A stretch of DNA of 64,000 bases from an uncultured Burkholderiales bacterium (GCA_903844825.1 CAIMVC010000051.1:1-64000), one strand, 5' to 3'. Shown: positions 18,029-27,628, counted from the stretch's first letter. Notes: generated by a model not told the origin, from the letters alone. Numbers and translations are program-made.

Positions 18029-18898
18029 TTAGGCGTCAGACTGCAAAAGTTTGGGCAGTACCGAGCGGTGAAATCCGTTGAATTCAGTGCTGCGCCGTGC
18101 GGGCTGCAGCTTCCAGGTGCTGCGGGCGTTTGGCGCACCGCCGTCCACGCGCAGGCAACTGCCAGTGATGTAGCCAGCCGCCGGCGAAAGCAAATAGGTG
18201 ATGGCCGCTGCGATTTCCGATTCGGTGCCATAGCGCTGCATGGGCACGGTGGGCGGGAACTCAAGAATCTTGGCCTTGACCTCGGGCGGGTAGGTGTCAA
18301 AGCCGCTAGAAGCGATGCCGCCGGGTGCGACAGTATTGACGCGCACGCCGTCGGCCGCCCACTCGCAGGCGGCGGTCTCGCTCAGGGTGAACATGCCGCC
18401 ACGAGAAGCACCCGAGTGGGCGAAGTCAGGCCAGCCGTGCCAGATGTCGGCAATGATGTTGACGATCGCGCCGCCGTTGTCCCGCATCCAGCGGTTGTAG
18501 GCCTCGCGCATAAAGATAAAGCCACCGGTGAGGTTGTTGCGAACCACCGCCTCAAAGCCTTTGGTCGAAATGGTGTGCATGGCCGTGCGATATTGACCGC
18601 CCGCGTTGTTCACCAGGCCGTCAAGGCGCCCATGAGCGGCCAGTACACCGTCGATGACAGCAATGACTTGCGCCTCTTCCCGGATGTCGCAGACGAAGCT
18701 GCTGACCAGACCGCCATCTTCCAGGATTTCGGCTTTGACTTTTTGCAGCTTGTCATCGTTACGCCCGACGATGACCACCTGTGCGCCCAGCGCGGCCAAC
18801 TCGTGCGCAGTGCAGCGGCCCAGACCGCTGCCGCCGCCAGTGATGATGATGACCTGACCCTGAAACAGGTCAGCGCGGAAGACGGAACGGTAAGACAT
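18029..18898 (-). CDS. SDR family oxidoreductase
   Basis: VIIITGGGSGLGRCTAHELAALGAQVVIVGRN, NNAGG. Confidence 0.88.
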   Translation of the reverse strand: MSYRSVFRADLFQGQVIIITGGGSGLGRCTAHELAALGAQVVIVGRNDDKLQKVKAEILEDGGLVSSFVCDIREEAQVIAVIDGVLAAHGRLDGLVNNAGGQYRTAMHTISTKGFEAVVRNNLTGGFIFMREAYNRWMRDNGGAIVNIIADIWHGWPDFAHSGASRGGMFTLSETAACEWAADGVRVNTVAPGGIASSGFDTYPPEVKAKILEFPPTVPMQRYGTESEIAAAITYLLSPAAGYITGSCLRVDGGAPNARSTWKLQPARRSTEFNGFHRSVLPKLLQSDA

Positions 18899-18918
18899 GC
18901 AGGACTCCAAAAAAACAA

Positions 18919-20067
18919 TCAGTACTGGATGGCGACCTTGCCGATGCGCTCGCGGGCGATGATCAGCTTCATGATCCCGGCTGTGCCGTCGCCAATTTCA
19001 AGGCCCGAGACGTCGCGCATGCGCTGCTGGTGTGGCAAGTCCTTCGTCCAGCCGTAGTGACCCAGCGTCAGGATGCATTGGTGAATGATGTCGAACGCAA
19101 AACGCGGGCCCATCCACTTGCACATGGCGGCTTCCGAAACGTGGGGTTGACCCGCATCGCGCAGTGCCAGGGTGTGCAGGCAGAGCTGGCGGATGGCGGC
19201 AATGTGGGACTCCCCCTCGGACAGTGGAAAGGTCACGCCTTGGAACTGGCCGATGGGCCGGCCAAAGGCCTGGCGCTCCTTGGTGTAAGCCCAGGCTTCG
19301 TCGAGCGAGGCTTGCGCGGCACCACAGCACTGCAGGCCGATCAAGGCGCGGCTGTAGTCAAAGCCCTGCATGACCTGGGTGAAGCCCTTGCCCTCATCCC
19401 CAAGACGGTTACCGACGGGGATGCGCAGGTTGTCAAAGAACACCTGGCCGCGGCCGATGATGGCGCTTCCCAGATCGTCAAAGCGGGTTGTCGACAGGCC
19501 CGGCGTGCCCGCTGGAATGAAGAAGGCCGAGACCCCCTTGGCGCCTTGCTCGGGGGTGCCGGTGCGGGCAAAAACCACGTAGGCATCGGCCCGGTCTGCG
19601 AAGGTAATTGACGTCTTCTCGCCGTTGAGCACGTAGTGGTCGCCGTCCAGGCGCGCCTTGAGCTGCAGGTTGCTGGCGTCTGAGCCGCCACGGGGTTCGG
19701 TCAGGCAAATGGCTACGATGGCATCGCCGCGAACCATCTTCGGCAGCCATTCGTTCTTGATAGCCTCGCTGGCGTGGCCTAGCAAAATGGCGCCATTGAG
19801 CGAAATGCCGACCGGCACAGCGCTGATGTTGAAGTCGCCGTAAGCCAGTTCCTCGGCGATCAGGCCGGCGGTCACGCCGTCCAGACCCATGCCGCCATAC
19901 TGCTCGGGCAGGTCGATGCCGATCAGGCCGAGTTGGCCCATTTCGCGCACCAGGGCGCGGTCCAGAATGCCGAGCTTTTCGCGCTTTTGGTAGTCGGGTA
20001 GCAGGCGCTCGCGGGCGAAGCGGCGGGCCGTGTCTTGCAGGGCGCGTTGGTCATCGGTCAAAACCAT
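18919..20067 (-). CDS. acyl-CoA dehydrogenase
   Basis: ICLTEPRGGSDASNLQLKARL, RDVSGLEIGDGTAGIMKLIIARE. Confidence 0.9.
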   Translation of the reverse strand: MVLTDDQRALQDTARRFARERLLPDYQKREKLGILDRALVREMGQLGLIGIDLPEQYGGMGLDGVTAGLIAEELAYGDFNISAVPVGISLNGAILLGHASEAIKNEWLPKMVRGDAIVAICLTEPRGGSDASNLQLKARLDGDHYVLNGEKTSITFADRADAYVVFARTGTPEQGAKGVSAFFIPAGTPGLSTTRFDDLGSAIIGRGQVFFDNLRIPVGNRLGDEGKGFTQVMQGFDYSRALIGLQCCGAAQASLDEAWAYTKERQAFGRPIGQFQGVTFPLSEGESHIAAIRQLCLHTLALRDAGQPHVSEAAMCKWMGPRFAFDIIHQCILTLGHYGWTKDLPHQQRMRDVSGLEIGDGTAGIMKLIIARERIGKVAIQY

Positions 20068-20108
20068 GGGGAACTCCGTGAAGCGGGTGAAATTCGGACA
20101 AAAACGGT

Positions 20109-20131
20109 GAGCGCTAAATTAGCTAGCGCTC
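20109..20131. promoter_or_regulatory. inverted repeat, candidate regulator-binding site
   Basis: GAGCGCTA-aattagc-TAGCGCTC, perfect 8-bp arms, 42 bp upstream of the 20067 start. Confidence 0.45.
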
Positions 20132-20142
20132 GGTCATAGTGA

Positions 20143-20162
20143 TATTACACTAGCGTACCAAG
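20143..20162. promoter_or_regulatory. candidate shared operator (site 7)
   Basis: tattacactagcgtaccaag; reverse complement carries GGTACGCTAGTGTA. Confidence 0.35.
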
Positions 20163-20252
20163 TCTTTCTTGCGGGCTAACCCTGATGTTGGAATCAAGGC
20201 CCCGGGTCAGCGACTGCCGGGGTTGCGGGCGCCTCAAACCAGACCACGGCGC

Positions 20253-21032
20253 TCAGGTCTGGCGCCTTTTGAAGGCCTGCGCCTTGGCCTTCAGCACGCC
20301 GGTGGTGCGGGCCAGGATCTGCGTCCGGTTTTCAAGCTCTAGCGCAGCGCTCAGGCTCGAGGCTTCCAGGTTGGCCCACATGCCGCGCTTGGTCATCCAG
20401 ACCGCAAAGCCATCGTGGCTGGCGATGTGTGAGCCCAGCAGCAGCGCCTGCTCGAGCAAGGCGTCGGGGGCAACGACGCGGCTGACCAGGCCTATGCGCC
20501 CAGCTTCTTCGGCGTCAACCATGCGGCCTGTCAGCATGATGTCAAACGCATGAGCCGCGCCCACGCTGCGGGGCAGCAGGTAGCTCACGCCGATGTCGCA
20601 GCTGGACATGCCCACCTTGATGAAGGCGGCGTTGAAGCTGGCAGCTGTTGAGGCCATGCGCAAGTCGCAGGCCAGCGCCAGCCCGAAGCCGGCGCCATTG
20701 GCAGGGCCATTGACGGCCGCAATCACCGGCTGATGCAGCGATTTCAAGCGCGTGACCAGGCCGGCGAAGCTTTCCTGGCGGCGAGTCCAGGCGGCGGCTT
20801 CACCACGCTCGCTGCCGGGCGCGTCATCGGCCAGGCTCAGATCAAAGCCGGCGCAAAAGCCGCGCCCTTCTCCGGTGAGAATCAGCACTCTGCAGGCCTC
20901 GTCCTGATCGATGTCGGCGAGCATCTGGTGCAGACCCTGCACCATGGCATCGCTCAGCGCATTCAGGCGAGCCGCCTGGTTCAGGCGCAGGGTCCAGACG
21001 CCGTTGGTGTTCTTGTCAAGGAGCAGGTCCAT
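20253..21032 (-). CDS. enoyl-CoA hydratase/isomerase family protein
   Basis: VLILTGEGRGFCAGFDLSLAD, AVNGPANGAGFGLALACDLRMAS. Confidence 0.9.
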   Translation of the reverse strand: MDLLLDKNTNGVWTLRLNQAARLNALSDAMVQGLHQMLADIDQDEACRVLILTGEGRGFCAGFDLSLADDAPGSERGEAAAWTRRQESFAGLVTRLKSLHQPVIAAVNGPANGAGFGLALACDLRMASTAASFNAAFIKVGMSSCDIGVSYLLPRSVGAAHAFDIMLTGRMVDAEEAGRIGLVSRVVAPDALLEQALLLGSHIASHDGFAVWMTKRGMWANLEASSLSAALELENRTQILARTTGVLKAKAQAFKRRQT

Positions 21033-21038
21033 GAGGGC

Positions 21039-22154
21039 TCAAATCGGGGGGTGCACTTGCACGGACGGGTAGTGGGCATAGCCCTTGCCAACGCCGTACT
21101 CCATGATGCCGTAGCCGACGTCGTCGCCGTCGCGCACTTCGATGATCTGGTCTGCCAGGGTGCGTGTTGTCTTGCGGATGTCCGGGTCGGTCAGGTCCCA
21201 GCACTCGGTCTCGCTGTAGAACTTCCCCTTGAAGTCGCCCTGAAACCAGCCCTTGAGTCCGCCATACAAGCCGCCTTTGAGGAAGTACCGGGTGGGCAGG
21301 GTGCGTATCGATACCGTGCGCTGGCGGCCATCGGCAAATGTGAGATGCAAGTCGCCACTGGCCAGCGACTGACCGAGCGGGTCGTCGTGCCATTGCAGGT
21401 TGTGCGTGACATCAGTTAGCTGGTTGCGGCTGGAGACTCGGTTGCCCAGGGTAAAGACCTCCTCGCCCGAGATGTAAATCTTGTCGCCAGGCGCACGTTC
21501 CTTGAAGAAAATATGCAGGCCGCGATTTTTGAACTGCGCCGTGGTCCAGGCATAAAGGAAGGGCGGGTAGAAGGTCAGCGGAGGGTGGGTCTCATCGGTG
21601 CGCATTTCCGATCGAACGCCCCAGGAATGGTCGCGCTGGCCGTACCAGTTGTCGGCATCCAGGTTGATGCGTTTGCCGTCAAATGCCAGCCAGCCAGCGT
21701 AGCGGCCCAACTGCTGCGCGCGGGCCATGTTTTCGGTGACGCGACCGTCGCGCCGTCGCATATGCGGGGTCTCTTCGTGCGGTGTCATGGAGGCCAGAAA
21801 CTCGATGTCAAACTCTATGCCCGACGCGTTGGGGCCAAGCACCAGACGATGGCGTTTGAGCCCTTCGAGCACGATGATCTGCAGCGGCCCCACGGTGGTC
21901 AGCAGCGGGTCGGGGCGGAGTTGGCGCGAAACGCGAAAGTTCCACTGCCTGCCGGCGATTGCCACGCCTGCGAACGCGTCCATCACGTTTCGGTTGGGGT
22001 GGTAGCCCAGGCCGATATCGAAGATGACATTCAGGCTGTCAATCGGGTGGCCGGTGTACCACAGGCGCTCCATCCAGGCGGGATCGCTGTTGTCTATCTG
22101 GTCGAAGGTGGTGGGCAACTGATGCCCGATCAGGTCGTCTTGTCCGGTCAGCAT
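21039..22154 (-). CDS. CrtC/DUF7064-like (hydroxyneurosporene synthase-fold) protein
   Basis: LDADNWYGQRDHSWGVRSEM motif, beta-rich 371 aa; related to 48700-49692. Confidence 0.6.
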   Translation of the reverse strand: MLTGQDDLIGHQLPTTFDQIDNSDPAWMERLWYTGHPIDSLNVIFDIGLGYHPNRNVMDAFAGVAIAGRQWNFRVSRQLRPDPLLTTVGPLQIIVLEGLKRHRLVLGPNASGIEFDIEFLASMTPHEETPHMRRRDGRVTENMARAQQLGRYAGWLAFDGKRINLDADNWYGQRDHSWGVRSEMRTDETHPPLTFYPPFLYAWTTAQFKNRGLHIFFKERAPGDKIYISGEEVFTLGNRVSSRNQLTDVTHNLQWHDDPLGQSLASGDLHLTFADGRQRTVSIRTLPTRYFLKGGLYGGLKGWFQGDFKGKFYSETECWDLTDPDIRKTTRTLADQIIEVRDGDDVGYGIMEYGVGKGYAHYPSVQVHPPI

Positions 22155-22195
22155 GCCGTGTGTCCCGTCTCGCGTTGCGAAGATATTCTTTGCAT

Positions 22196-22218
22196 TAAGG
22201 TAAGGTACTTTACTATAC
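22196..22218. promoter_or_regulatory. candidate shared operator (site 2)
   Basis: taaggtaaggtactttactatac centred between divergent starts 22154 and 22273. Confidence 0.45.
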
Positions 22219-22272
22219 TGGCGAGCGATCCATCAGCGGACCCATCCCCCGCACCAGACACCGGAGACACCC

Positions 22273-23064
22273 ATGCAGTTGACTGCCGCCCGCCTTGAAA
22301 TCGACGACGCCGGACTCGCCACCCTGACCCTGACTCAGGGCGAACGCGGCAACCCGTTTGACGGCGTTTTTGTCAAGGACATGCGGGAAATCTGCCTGCA
22401 ATTGTGGGAGACCACCGGTCTGCGCGGCCTGCTGCTGCGCGCCGAGGGCCCCAACTTCAGTGTGGGCGGAGACCTCAAGAGTTTTTACCCGCAGCGCGAC
22501 CAACTGGCGCCGCTGGTGCGCCGCTGGACGGCCGATTTGCACATGGGCCTGCAGCGCCTGTGGCAGTTGCCGGTGCCCATCGTAGCCGAAGTCCAGGGCT
22601 TTGCCATGGGCGGCGGCGTGGCCTTGTTTGCCGGCTGCGACATGGTGGTGGCGGCGCGCTCAGCCAAAATTGGTTCGGCTTTTACCCAGATCGGTTTTAG
22701 CTGCGACTCGGGCAGCACCGTGGTGCTGACGGCGCGCATGGGCACGGCGCGGGCCAAGCGTTTTGTGATGCTGGGGCAGGTGCTCGGTAGCCAGGAGGCG
22801 CTGCAAGCGGGCCTGGTTGACCTGGTGGTTGAAGATGCCCAACTCACTGCAGAAGCCTTGGCCCTGGCGCAGCGTCTGGCCAGAGGCCCGACGGTGGCCT
22901 ACGGTGAAGTCAAGCGCCTGTTCGCGCGCGCCAGTGCCATCGAGCTCGAAGCCATGCTGGAAGACGAAGCCTTGACCCTGGCCCGGGTGGCCCGCACGCA
23001 GGACGCGCAAGAGGGCATCGCCTCGCAGGTCGAAAAGCGCAAGCCTGTCTTCAAGGGGCAGTGA
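22273..23064 (+). CDS. enoyl-CoA hydratase/isomerase family protein
   Basis: GLLLRAEGPNFSVGGDLKSFYP, EVQGFAMGGGVALFAGCDMVVA. Confidence 0.9.
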   Translation: MQLTAARLEIDDAGLATLTLTQGERGNPFDGVFVKDMREICLQLWETTGLRGLLLRAEGPNFSVGGDLKSFYPQRDQLAPLVRRWTADLHMGLQRLWQLPVPIVAEVQGFAMGGGVALFAGCDMVVAARSAKIGSAFTQIGFSCDSGSTVVLTARMGTARAKRFVMLGQVLGSQEALQAGLVDLVVEDAQLTAEALALAQRLARGPTVAYGEVKRLFARASAIELEAMLEDEALTLARVARTQDAQEGIASQVEKRKPVFKGQ

Positions 23065-23065
23065 G

Positions 23066-23845
23066 ATGACGGCAAGTCCAGATGCCGGCTGCATTCAGGT
23101 CGAGCGCAGTCCTGAGGGCTGGGCTGTGGTGACCTTGAACCGTCCGCACAAGCTCAATGCCTTGTCGATACAGCTGCGTCAGCAACTGCATGCCCAAGTC
23201 AAGGCCCTGGAGCAGGACCCGGGCATTCATGTGCTCATCCTGACCGGTGACGGCAAGGTGTTCACCGCCGGTCTTGATCTCGATGAATGGAACGCCACGG
23301 ATGAGCCGGCCGCGGCAGCCTTCACGCATGATGCGGTGGCTTCGCTCAAGCAGTTCTCCGGGCCCGTCATTGCCGCCATTCAAGGGGCTGCCATCACGGG
23401 TGGCGTGGAGATCGCGCTGGCCTGCGACCTCATCGTGGCGTCGAGCCAGGCGAAGTTTGCCGACACGCATGCCCATGTCGGGCTGTTGCCCGGCTGGGGC
23501 GGCTCGGTACGACTGGCCGAGCGTGTCGGGATGCAGCGCGCCAAGGAACTCGCGCTGACCGGGCGATTCTCTTCGGCGCAGGAGGCGTTGCAATGGGGCC
23601 TGGTCAACCATGTGGTGGAGCCCGATCAGCTCCTGCCTTTCGCGCAGGACCTGGCGCGCCAGATGCTCCGGGCCGAGCCCGCGCACATGAAGGCCTACAA
23701 GGCGTTGCTCGACGCCGAGGCAGAGATACTTCAGGGCGCGGCCATGCGCTACGAGCGCGAACAGGCGAAGGCGCACAACGCGCGCTCCAGCCTGACGCAA
23801 ATTCAGGCGCGGCTTGCGCGATTTTTGAAACACCGGGACCCTTGA
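23066..23845 (+). CDS. enoyl-CoA hydratase/isomerase family protein
   Basis: VVTLNRPHKLNALSIQLRQQL, ILTGDGKVFTAGLDLDEWN, IQGAAITGGVEIALACDLIVAS. Confidence 0.9.
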   Translation: MTASPDAGCIQVERSPEGWAVVTLNRPHKLNALSIQLRQQLHAQVKALEQDPGIHVLILTGDGKVFTAGLDLDEWNATDEPAAAAFTHDAVASLKQFSGPVIAAIQGAAITGGVEIALACDLIVASSQAKFADTHAHVGLLPGWGGSVRLAERVGMQRAKELALTGRFSSAQEALQWGLVNHVVEPDQLLPFAQDLARQMLRAEPAHMKAYKALLDAEAEILQGAAMRYEREQAKAHNARSSLTQIQARLARFLKHRDP

Positions 23846-23847
23846 CG

Positions 23848-24516
23848 ATGCCTGACTCATTTTCAGCGGCCCTGGCACCGACCCTGATGGTGAACGCCGA
23901 CCACCCCGCCGTGCGCGCCTTTGCGCTACAAGCCATCGCCGACGCCGCAACCGATGTCGAGCGTGCCGTGCGCCTGTACTACGCGGTACGCGATGGTTTT
24001 CGCTATGACCCCTATCAACTGGACTTGTCCGTTGATGGGCTCAAGGCCAGCCGTGTCTTGTCTGATGGCTTTGGCTGGTGCGTTCCCAAGGCTGTTTTGC
24101 TGGCGGCGGCCTGCCGCGTGGTGGCTATCCCGGCCCGTCTGGGTCTGGCTGATGTGCGCAACCACATGTCTACTGCGCGTCTGCGCGAGGCGATGGGCAC
24201 CGACATTTTTTACCGCCACGGCTACACCGCGATTCATCTCAATGGTCGCTGGCTCAAGGCTACGCCGGCCTTTAATCTTGAACTGTGCACGAAGCTGCGC
24301 TTGCATCCGTTGGAGTTCGATGGGACGTGCGACTCGATCTACCACCCCTACAGTGTGGACGGGCAGCGGCACATGCAATACATCGCCATGCAGGGGGAGC
24401 ATGACGACGTGCCGCGCGAAGACTTGCTGCAGGTTTTTGCAGAGCATTACCCAACAATTCAGCGGCTGGACCAAGCGAGTTGGGACGATGACGTCAGTGC
24501 CGAGGCCGTGCCGTGA
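23848..24516 (+). CDS. transglutaminase-like cysteine protein
   Basis: LSDGFGWCVPKAVLLAAACRVVAIPARLG (Cys block), FYRHGYTAIHLNGRWLKATPAFN (His/Asp block). Confidence 0.8.
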   Translation: MPDSFSAALAPTLMVNADHPAVRAFALQAIADAATDVERAVRLYYAVRDGFRYDPYQLDLSVDGLKASRVLSDGFGWCVPKAVLLAAACRVVAIPARLGLADVRNHMSTARLREAMGTDIFYRHGYTAIHLNGRWLKATPAFNLELCTKLRLHPLEFDGTCDSIYHPYSVDGQRHMQYIAMQGEHDDVPREDLLQVFAEHYPTIQRLDQASWDDDVSAEAVP

Positions 24517-24612
24517 GGGCGTATTCCGTCAGTTGAGCAGGCTCGATATCGATGCTCGCCCCTCCGAGGGAAAAGTCTTGGGAAGTCCCTTTTACTGGTG
24601 ACATTGCGAAGC

Positions 24613-26169
24613 CTAGATTTTCCGGCTGTGGCCGACCCAGTAAGGGTCTCGCAGGTCATTTTTTCTGACCTTGCCCACCGGACTCACGGGTAAGGGGTCG
24701 CGCCGGAACTCGACACTGCGCGGACATTTGTAGCTGCCGATATGCTGTCTGCAAAATGCCATGATGTCTTCGGCAGTGGCCGTCATGGCATCCTTGAGTA
24801 CCACCACGGCGTGCACGCTCTCTCCCCACTGGTCGCTGGGGACGCCTATGACGGCAGCCTCGCGTACAGCCGGATGCATGAAGAGTACCCGCTCGACCTC
24901 GATCGAGTAGACGTTCTCGCCGCCCGTGACCACCATGTCCTTGACGCGGTCGGCGACATAAAGATAACCATCGCCGTCGACGGTGCCTGCATCGCCCGTA
25001 AACATCCAGCCATCGCGCAGCACGGCTGCTGTGGCGGCCGGGTTGTTGAAGTAGCCGCTCATCAAGGTCGCGCCACGCACCGCTATCTCGCCGAGGCAGT
25101 CTGTTGCAGCGGTGCTCCCGTCGGGTAAAACAACTTTGACTTCTATGCCTGGTGCGGGTTGTCCGCAGGAGCGCATGCGGTGAGCGTGGGGCCCCTGCAT
25201 CGTGTGGTCGCTCCAGCGCAACATAGTGGCAAAGCCCCCGGTCTCGGTCATGCCGAAGATTTGGTAAAAGCGCCAGCTCGGCAGCGTTCTCATGGCCTGC
25301 ATCATCAGCGCCTCGGGCATGGGCGAGCCACCGTACACACAGGTCTCGAGGCTGCTCAGATCGTAGCTTTCGATGTCGGGGTGGTTGAGTAACATATTGA
25401 TCATGGTGGGCACCAGCACGATGTTGCTGACTTTGTTCCGGCTGATTGTTTGCATCACCAGCAGGGGGTCGAACTTCGGCAGGGGCAGATGCGTTCCGCC
25501 GGCCATGGTGATGTAGAGCAGGGCACTGGCAGCGGCGAAGTGAAAGTAGCCCGCGACGTAGGCAAAGCTTAAATTCTCGATGCTCGGCAGCATCGCCAGG
25601 TAAGTGACCGTAGCCACAAAGAGGCCGCGGTGAGACATCATCACGCCCTTGGGCTGCGCAGTCGTACCCCCGGTGTAGAAGATCACCCACAGGTCTTCGC
25701 CCTGGCGGTTGGCATCCTCCATGGGCTGGTGCGAGTCAATCAGGCTCTCGTAGGCCAGCATGCCTGCAGGCGTGGCGCCATCACCCATGTAGACCAGGGT
25801 TTTGAGCCAAGGCAGCCTGGCCTTGAGCTCGACGGCCTGCTCGATAAAGCTGTCGTCGACAAAAAGCACGCTGGCTTTCGAATCCGTTAGTGCATAGACG
25901 TTTTCGGAACTTGACCAGCGAATGTTCAAGGGGGCGAACGCCGCCCCAGCCCAAGGGACGGCAAAGAACAACTCGATGTAGCGGTCCGAGTTCAGCGACA
26001 ACGCAGCGACGAAGCGTCCATCGGTGGCGCCGAGTTCGTGCAAGGCGGCAGCCAGGCGCGGGACTCTTTCGCCCACTTCGCGCCAGGTGCGCTGGCGATC
26101 ACCGCAGATGGTGGCAACCCGCCGCGGCTGAGCAGCCACGGCTTGTTTGAGCATTTGTGTGCCTTGCAT
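24613..26169 (-). CDS. AMP-binding acyl-CoA ligase
   Basis: VIFYTGGTTAQPKGVMMSHRG, GWMFTGDAGTVDGDGYLYVADRVKDMVVTGGENVYSIEVE. Confidence 0.88.
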   Translation of the reverse strand: MQGTQMLKQAVAAQPRRVATICGDRQRTWREVGERVPRLAAALHELGATDGRFVAALSLNSDRYIELFFAVPWAGAAFAPLNIRWSSSENVYALTDSKASVLFVDDSFIEQAVELKARLPWLKTLVYMGDGATPAGMLAYESLIDSHQPMEDANRQGEDLWVIFYTGGTTAQPKGVMMSHRGLFVATVTYLAMLPSIENLSFAYVAGYFHFAAASALLYITMAGGTHLPLPKFDPLLVMQTISRNKVSNIVLVPTMINMLLNHPDIESYDLSSLETCVYGGSPMPEALMMQAMRTLPSWRFYQIFGMTETGGFATMLRWSDHTMQGPHAHRMRSCGQPAPGIEVKVVLPDGSTAATDCLGEIAVRGATLMSGYFNNPAATAAVLRDGWMFTGDAGTVDGDGYLYVADRVKDMVVTGGENVYSIEVERVLFMHPAVREAAVIGVPSDQWGESVHAVVVLKDAMTATAEDIMAFCRQHIGSYKCPRSVEFRRDPLPVSPVGKVRKNDLRDPYWVGHSRKI

Positions 26170-26390
26170 AACGTGAATTCCTTTTTGTAAAAGGTCGCTT
26201 GCGCGGTTTCCCGGTGGCCTGCCTCCGGCCGCTCGATGGCGCTGACCCGGCTGCAGGCTCCGAACTCTTGTTGCCACGGCTTAGGCGCCTCGCCAAGAGC
26301 AACTTGTTCGCTGGTGTACTGTGCAAAGTGCGTATCATATGCCTTGGATTTTTTGTTTTTTCATTGGGTACGCGCCAGGAGTTTTTTGCT

Positions 26391-27590
26391 ATGGATTTGC
26401 CGCTGTCTGACCTGCGTGTACTGGATCTGTCGAAGGTGCTGGCCGGACCGCTGTGTGCTCAGTACTTGGGCGATATGGGCGCAGAAGTGATCAAGGTGGA
26501 GGGGCAGGAGCAGCCCGATGAGACGCGCCAATGGCCGCCATTTCGAGACGCGGCTGGAGCCCGCTTTGGCGCGGTCTACCTTAGTGCTAACCGCAACAAG
26601 CGCAGCCTCGCGCTGGACATGACGAGTGCTGATGGCCGCGCCATCCTGGCCGAGTTGGTGCGCTGGGCCGACGTCTCCATCACCAGCTTTGGCCCGGGCG
26701 TGGCCGAAAAGCTGGGACTTGACTACCCGACGCTGCAAGCAATAAATCCGCGCCTGGTGGCTTGCCAGATCTCGGGTTACGGCAGCGTTGGCCCCATGCG
26801 CGACGGCAAGGGCTATGACGTCATCTTGCAGGCCTTTACGGGCATGCTGGCCATCACCGGGGAGCCAGGGGGTGCGCCCATGCGCAGCCCCTTTTCTCCT
26901 GTCGATCAAGCTACCGGCATGCATGCGCTCAGTGGAATTTTGGCGGCGATTCACAGGCGCGGGCGAACCGGCCGGGGCGCTTTGGTTGAAGCCGCCCTGT
27001 TTGACACTGCCACCGGATTTTTGAGTTACTTTCTGCAAAGTTTTTGGGAGCGTGGCACGGAGCCAATCAAGCCTGGCTCTGGTCATGAGTCGCTATGCCC
27101 TTATCAAGCCTTTGAGACGGCTGACAAGCCAATCGTTTTGGGCGTTGCCAATGACACGCTCTGGCAGCATTTTTGCCGTATCGCAGGGCTGATGGATGTA
27201 GCCGATGATCCGCGCTTTTCCAGCAATAGTGCGCGTGTGGCGCACCGTGCTGAAACTGTGGCGCTGGTCGCCGATGTGCTCAAGCGCCAGCCGCGTGCCC
27301 ACTGGCTGGCGGCATTGGACGCCAGGGGAATTCCCTGTTCTCCCGTGCACACCTTGGGCGAATTGTCCGAGCACGCTCACACCCGTGACAGCGGTATGCG
27401 CTTTGATTACGAGCACCCGCAGCTCGGCACCGTACACAGCATCGCCCAACCGCTGCGCTTTGACGGCGAGCGTGGGCCGTTGCGTCGTCACGCGCCTGGC
27501 ATGGGTGAGCACTCGCAAGCCGTTTTGCAGGAACTGGGCTTTAGCGCGCAAGCCATTGAAGAATTTCACGCACGTGGCACTGTGCGCTGA
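26391..27590 (+). CDS. CaiB/BaiF CoA-transferase family protein
   Basis: LRVLDLSKVLAGPLCAQYLGDMGAEVIKVEG...; start trimmed from longer ORF. Confidence 0.9.
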   Translation: MDLPLSDLRVLDLSKVLAGPLCAQYLGDMGAEVIKVEGQEQPDETRQWPPFRDAAGARFGAVYLSANRNKRSLALDMTSADGRAILAELVRWADVSITSFGPGVAEKLGLDYPTLQAINPRLVACQISGYGSVGPMRDGKGYDVILQAFTGMLAITGEPGGAPMRSPFSPVDQATGMHALSGILAAIHRRGRTGRGALVEAALFDTATGFLSYFLQSFWERGTEPIKPGSGHESLCPYQAFETADKPIVLGVANDTLWQHFCRIAGLMDVADDPRFSSNSARVAHRAETVALVADVLKRQPRAHWLAALDARGIPCSPVHTLGELSEHAHTRDSGMRFDYEHPQLGTVHSIAQPLRFDGERGPLRRHAPGMGEHSQAVLQELGFSAQAIEEFHARGTVR

Positions 27591-27628
27591 GATTGAATTA
27601 GTTTTTTAGTAACCAACCGGAGATAAAC

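Noticed and set aside
18023-19057. 344-aa + strand ORF
   Set aside because: Antisense to an SDR and an ACAD; low-complexity shadow translation with no family signature.
20239-20262. Stem ccagacc...ggtctgg as a terminator
   Set aside because: Overlaps the stop codon of the 20253-21032 gene and lacks a convincing U-tract in the direction of transcription.
23051-23950. 299-aa minus ORF opposite the enoyl-CoA hydratase
   Set aside because: Shadow ORF; + strand frame has clear crotonase motifs.
24656-25690. 344-aa minus ORF inside the 24613-26169 ligase
   Set aside because: Alternate frame of the same ligase gene; Arg/His-rich nonsense translation.
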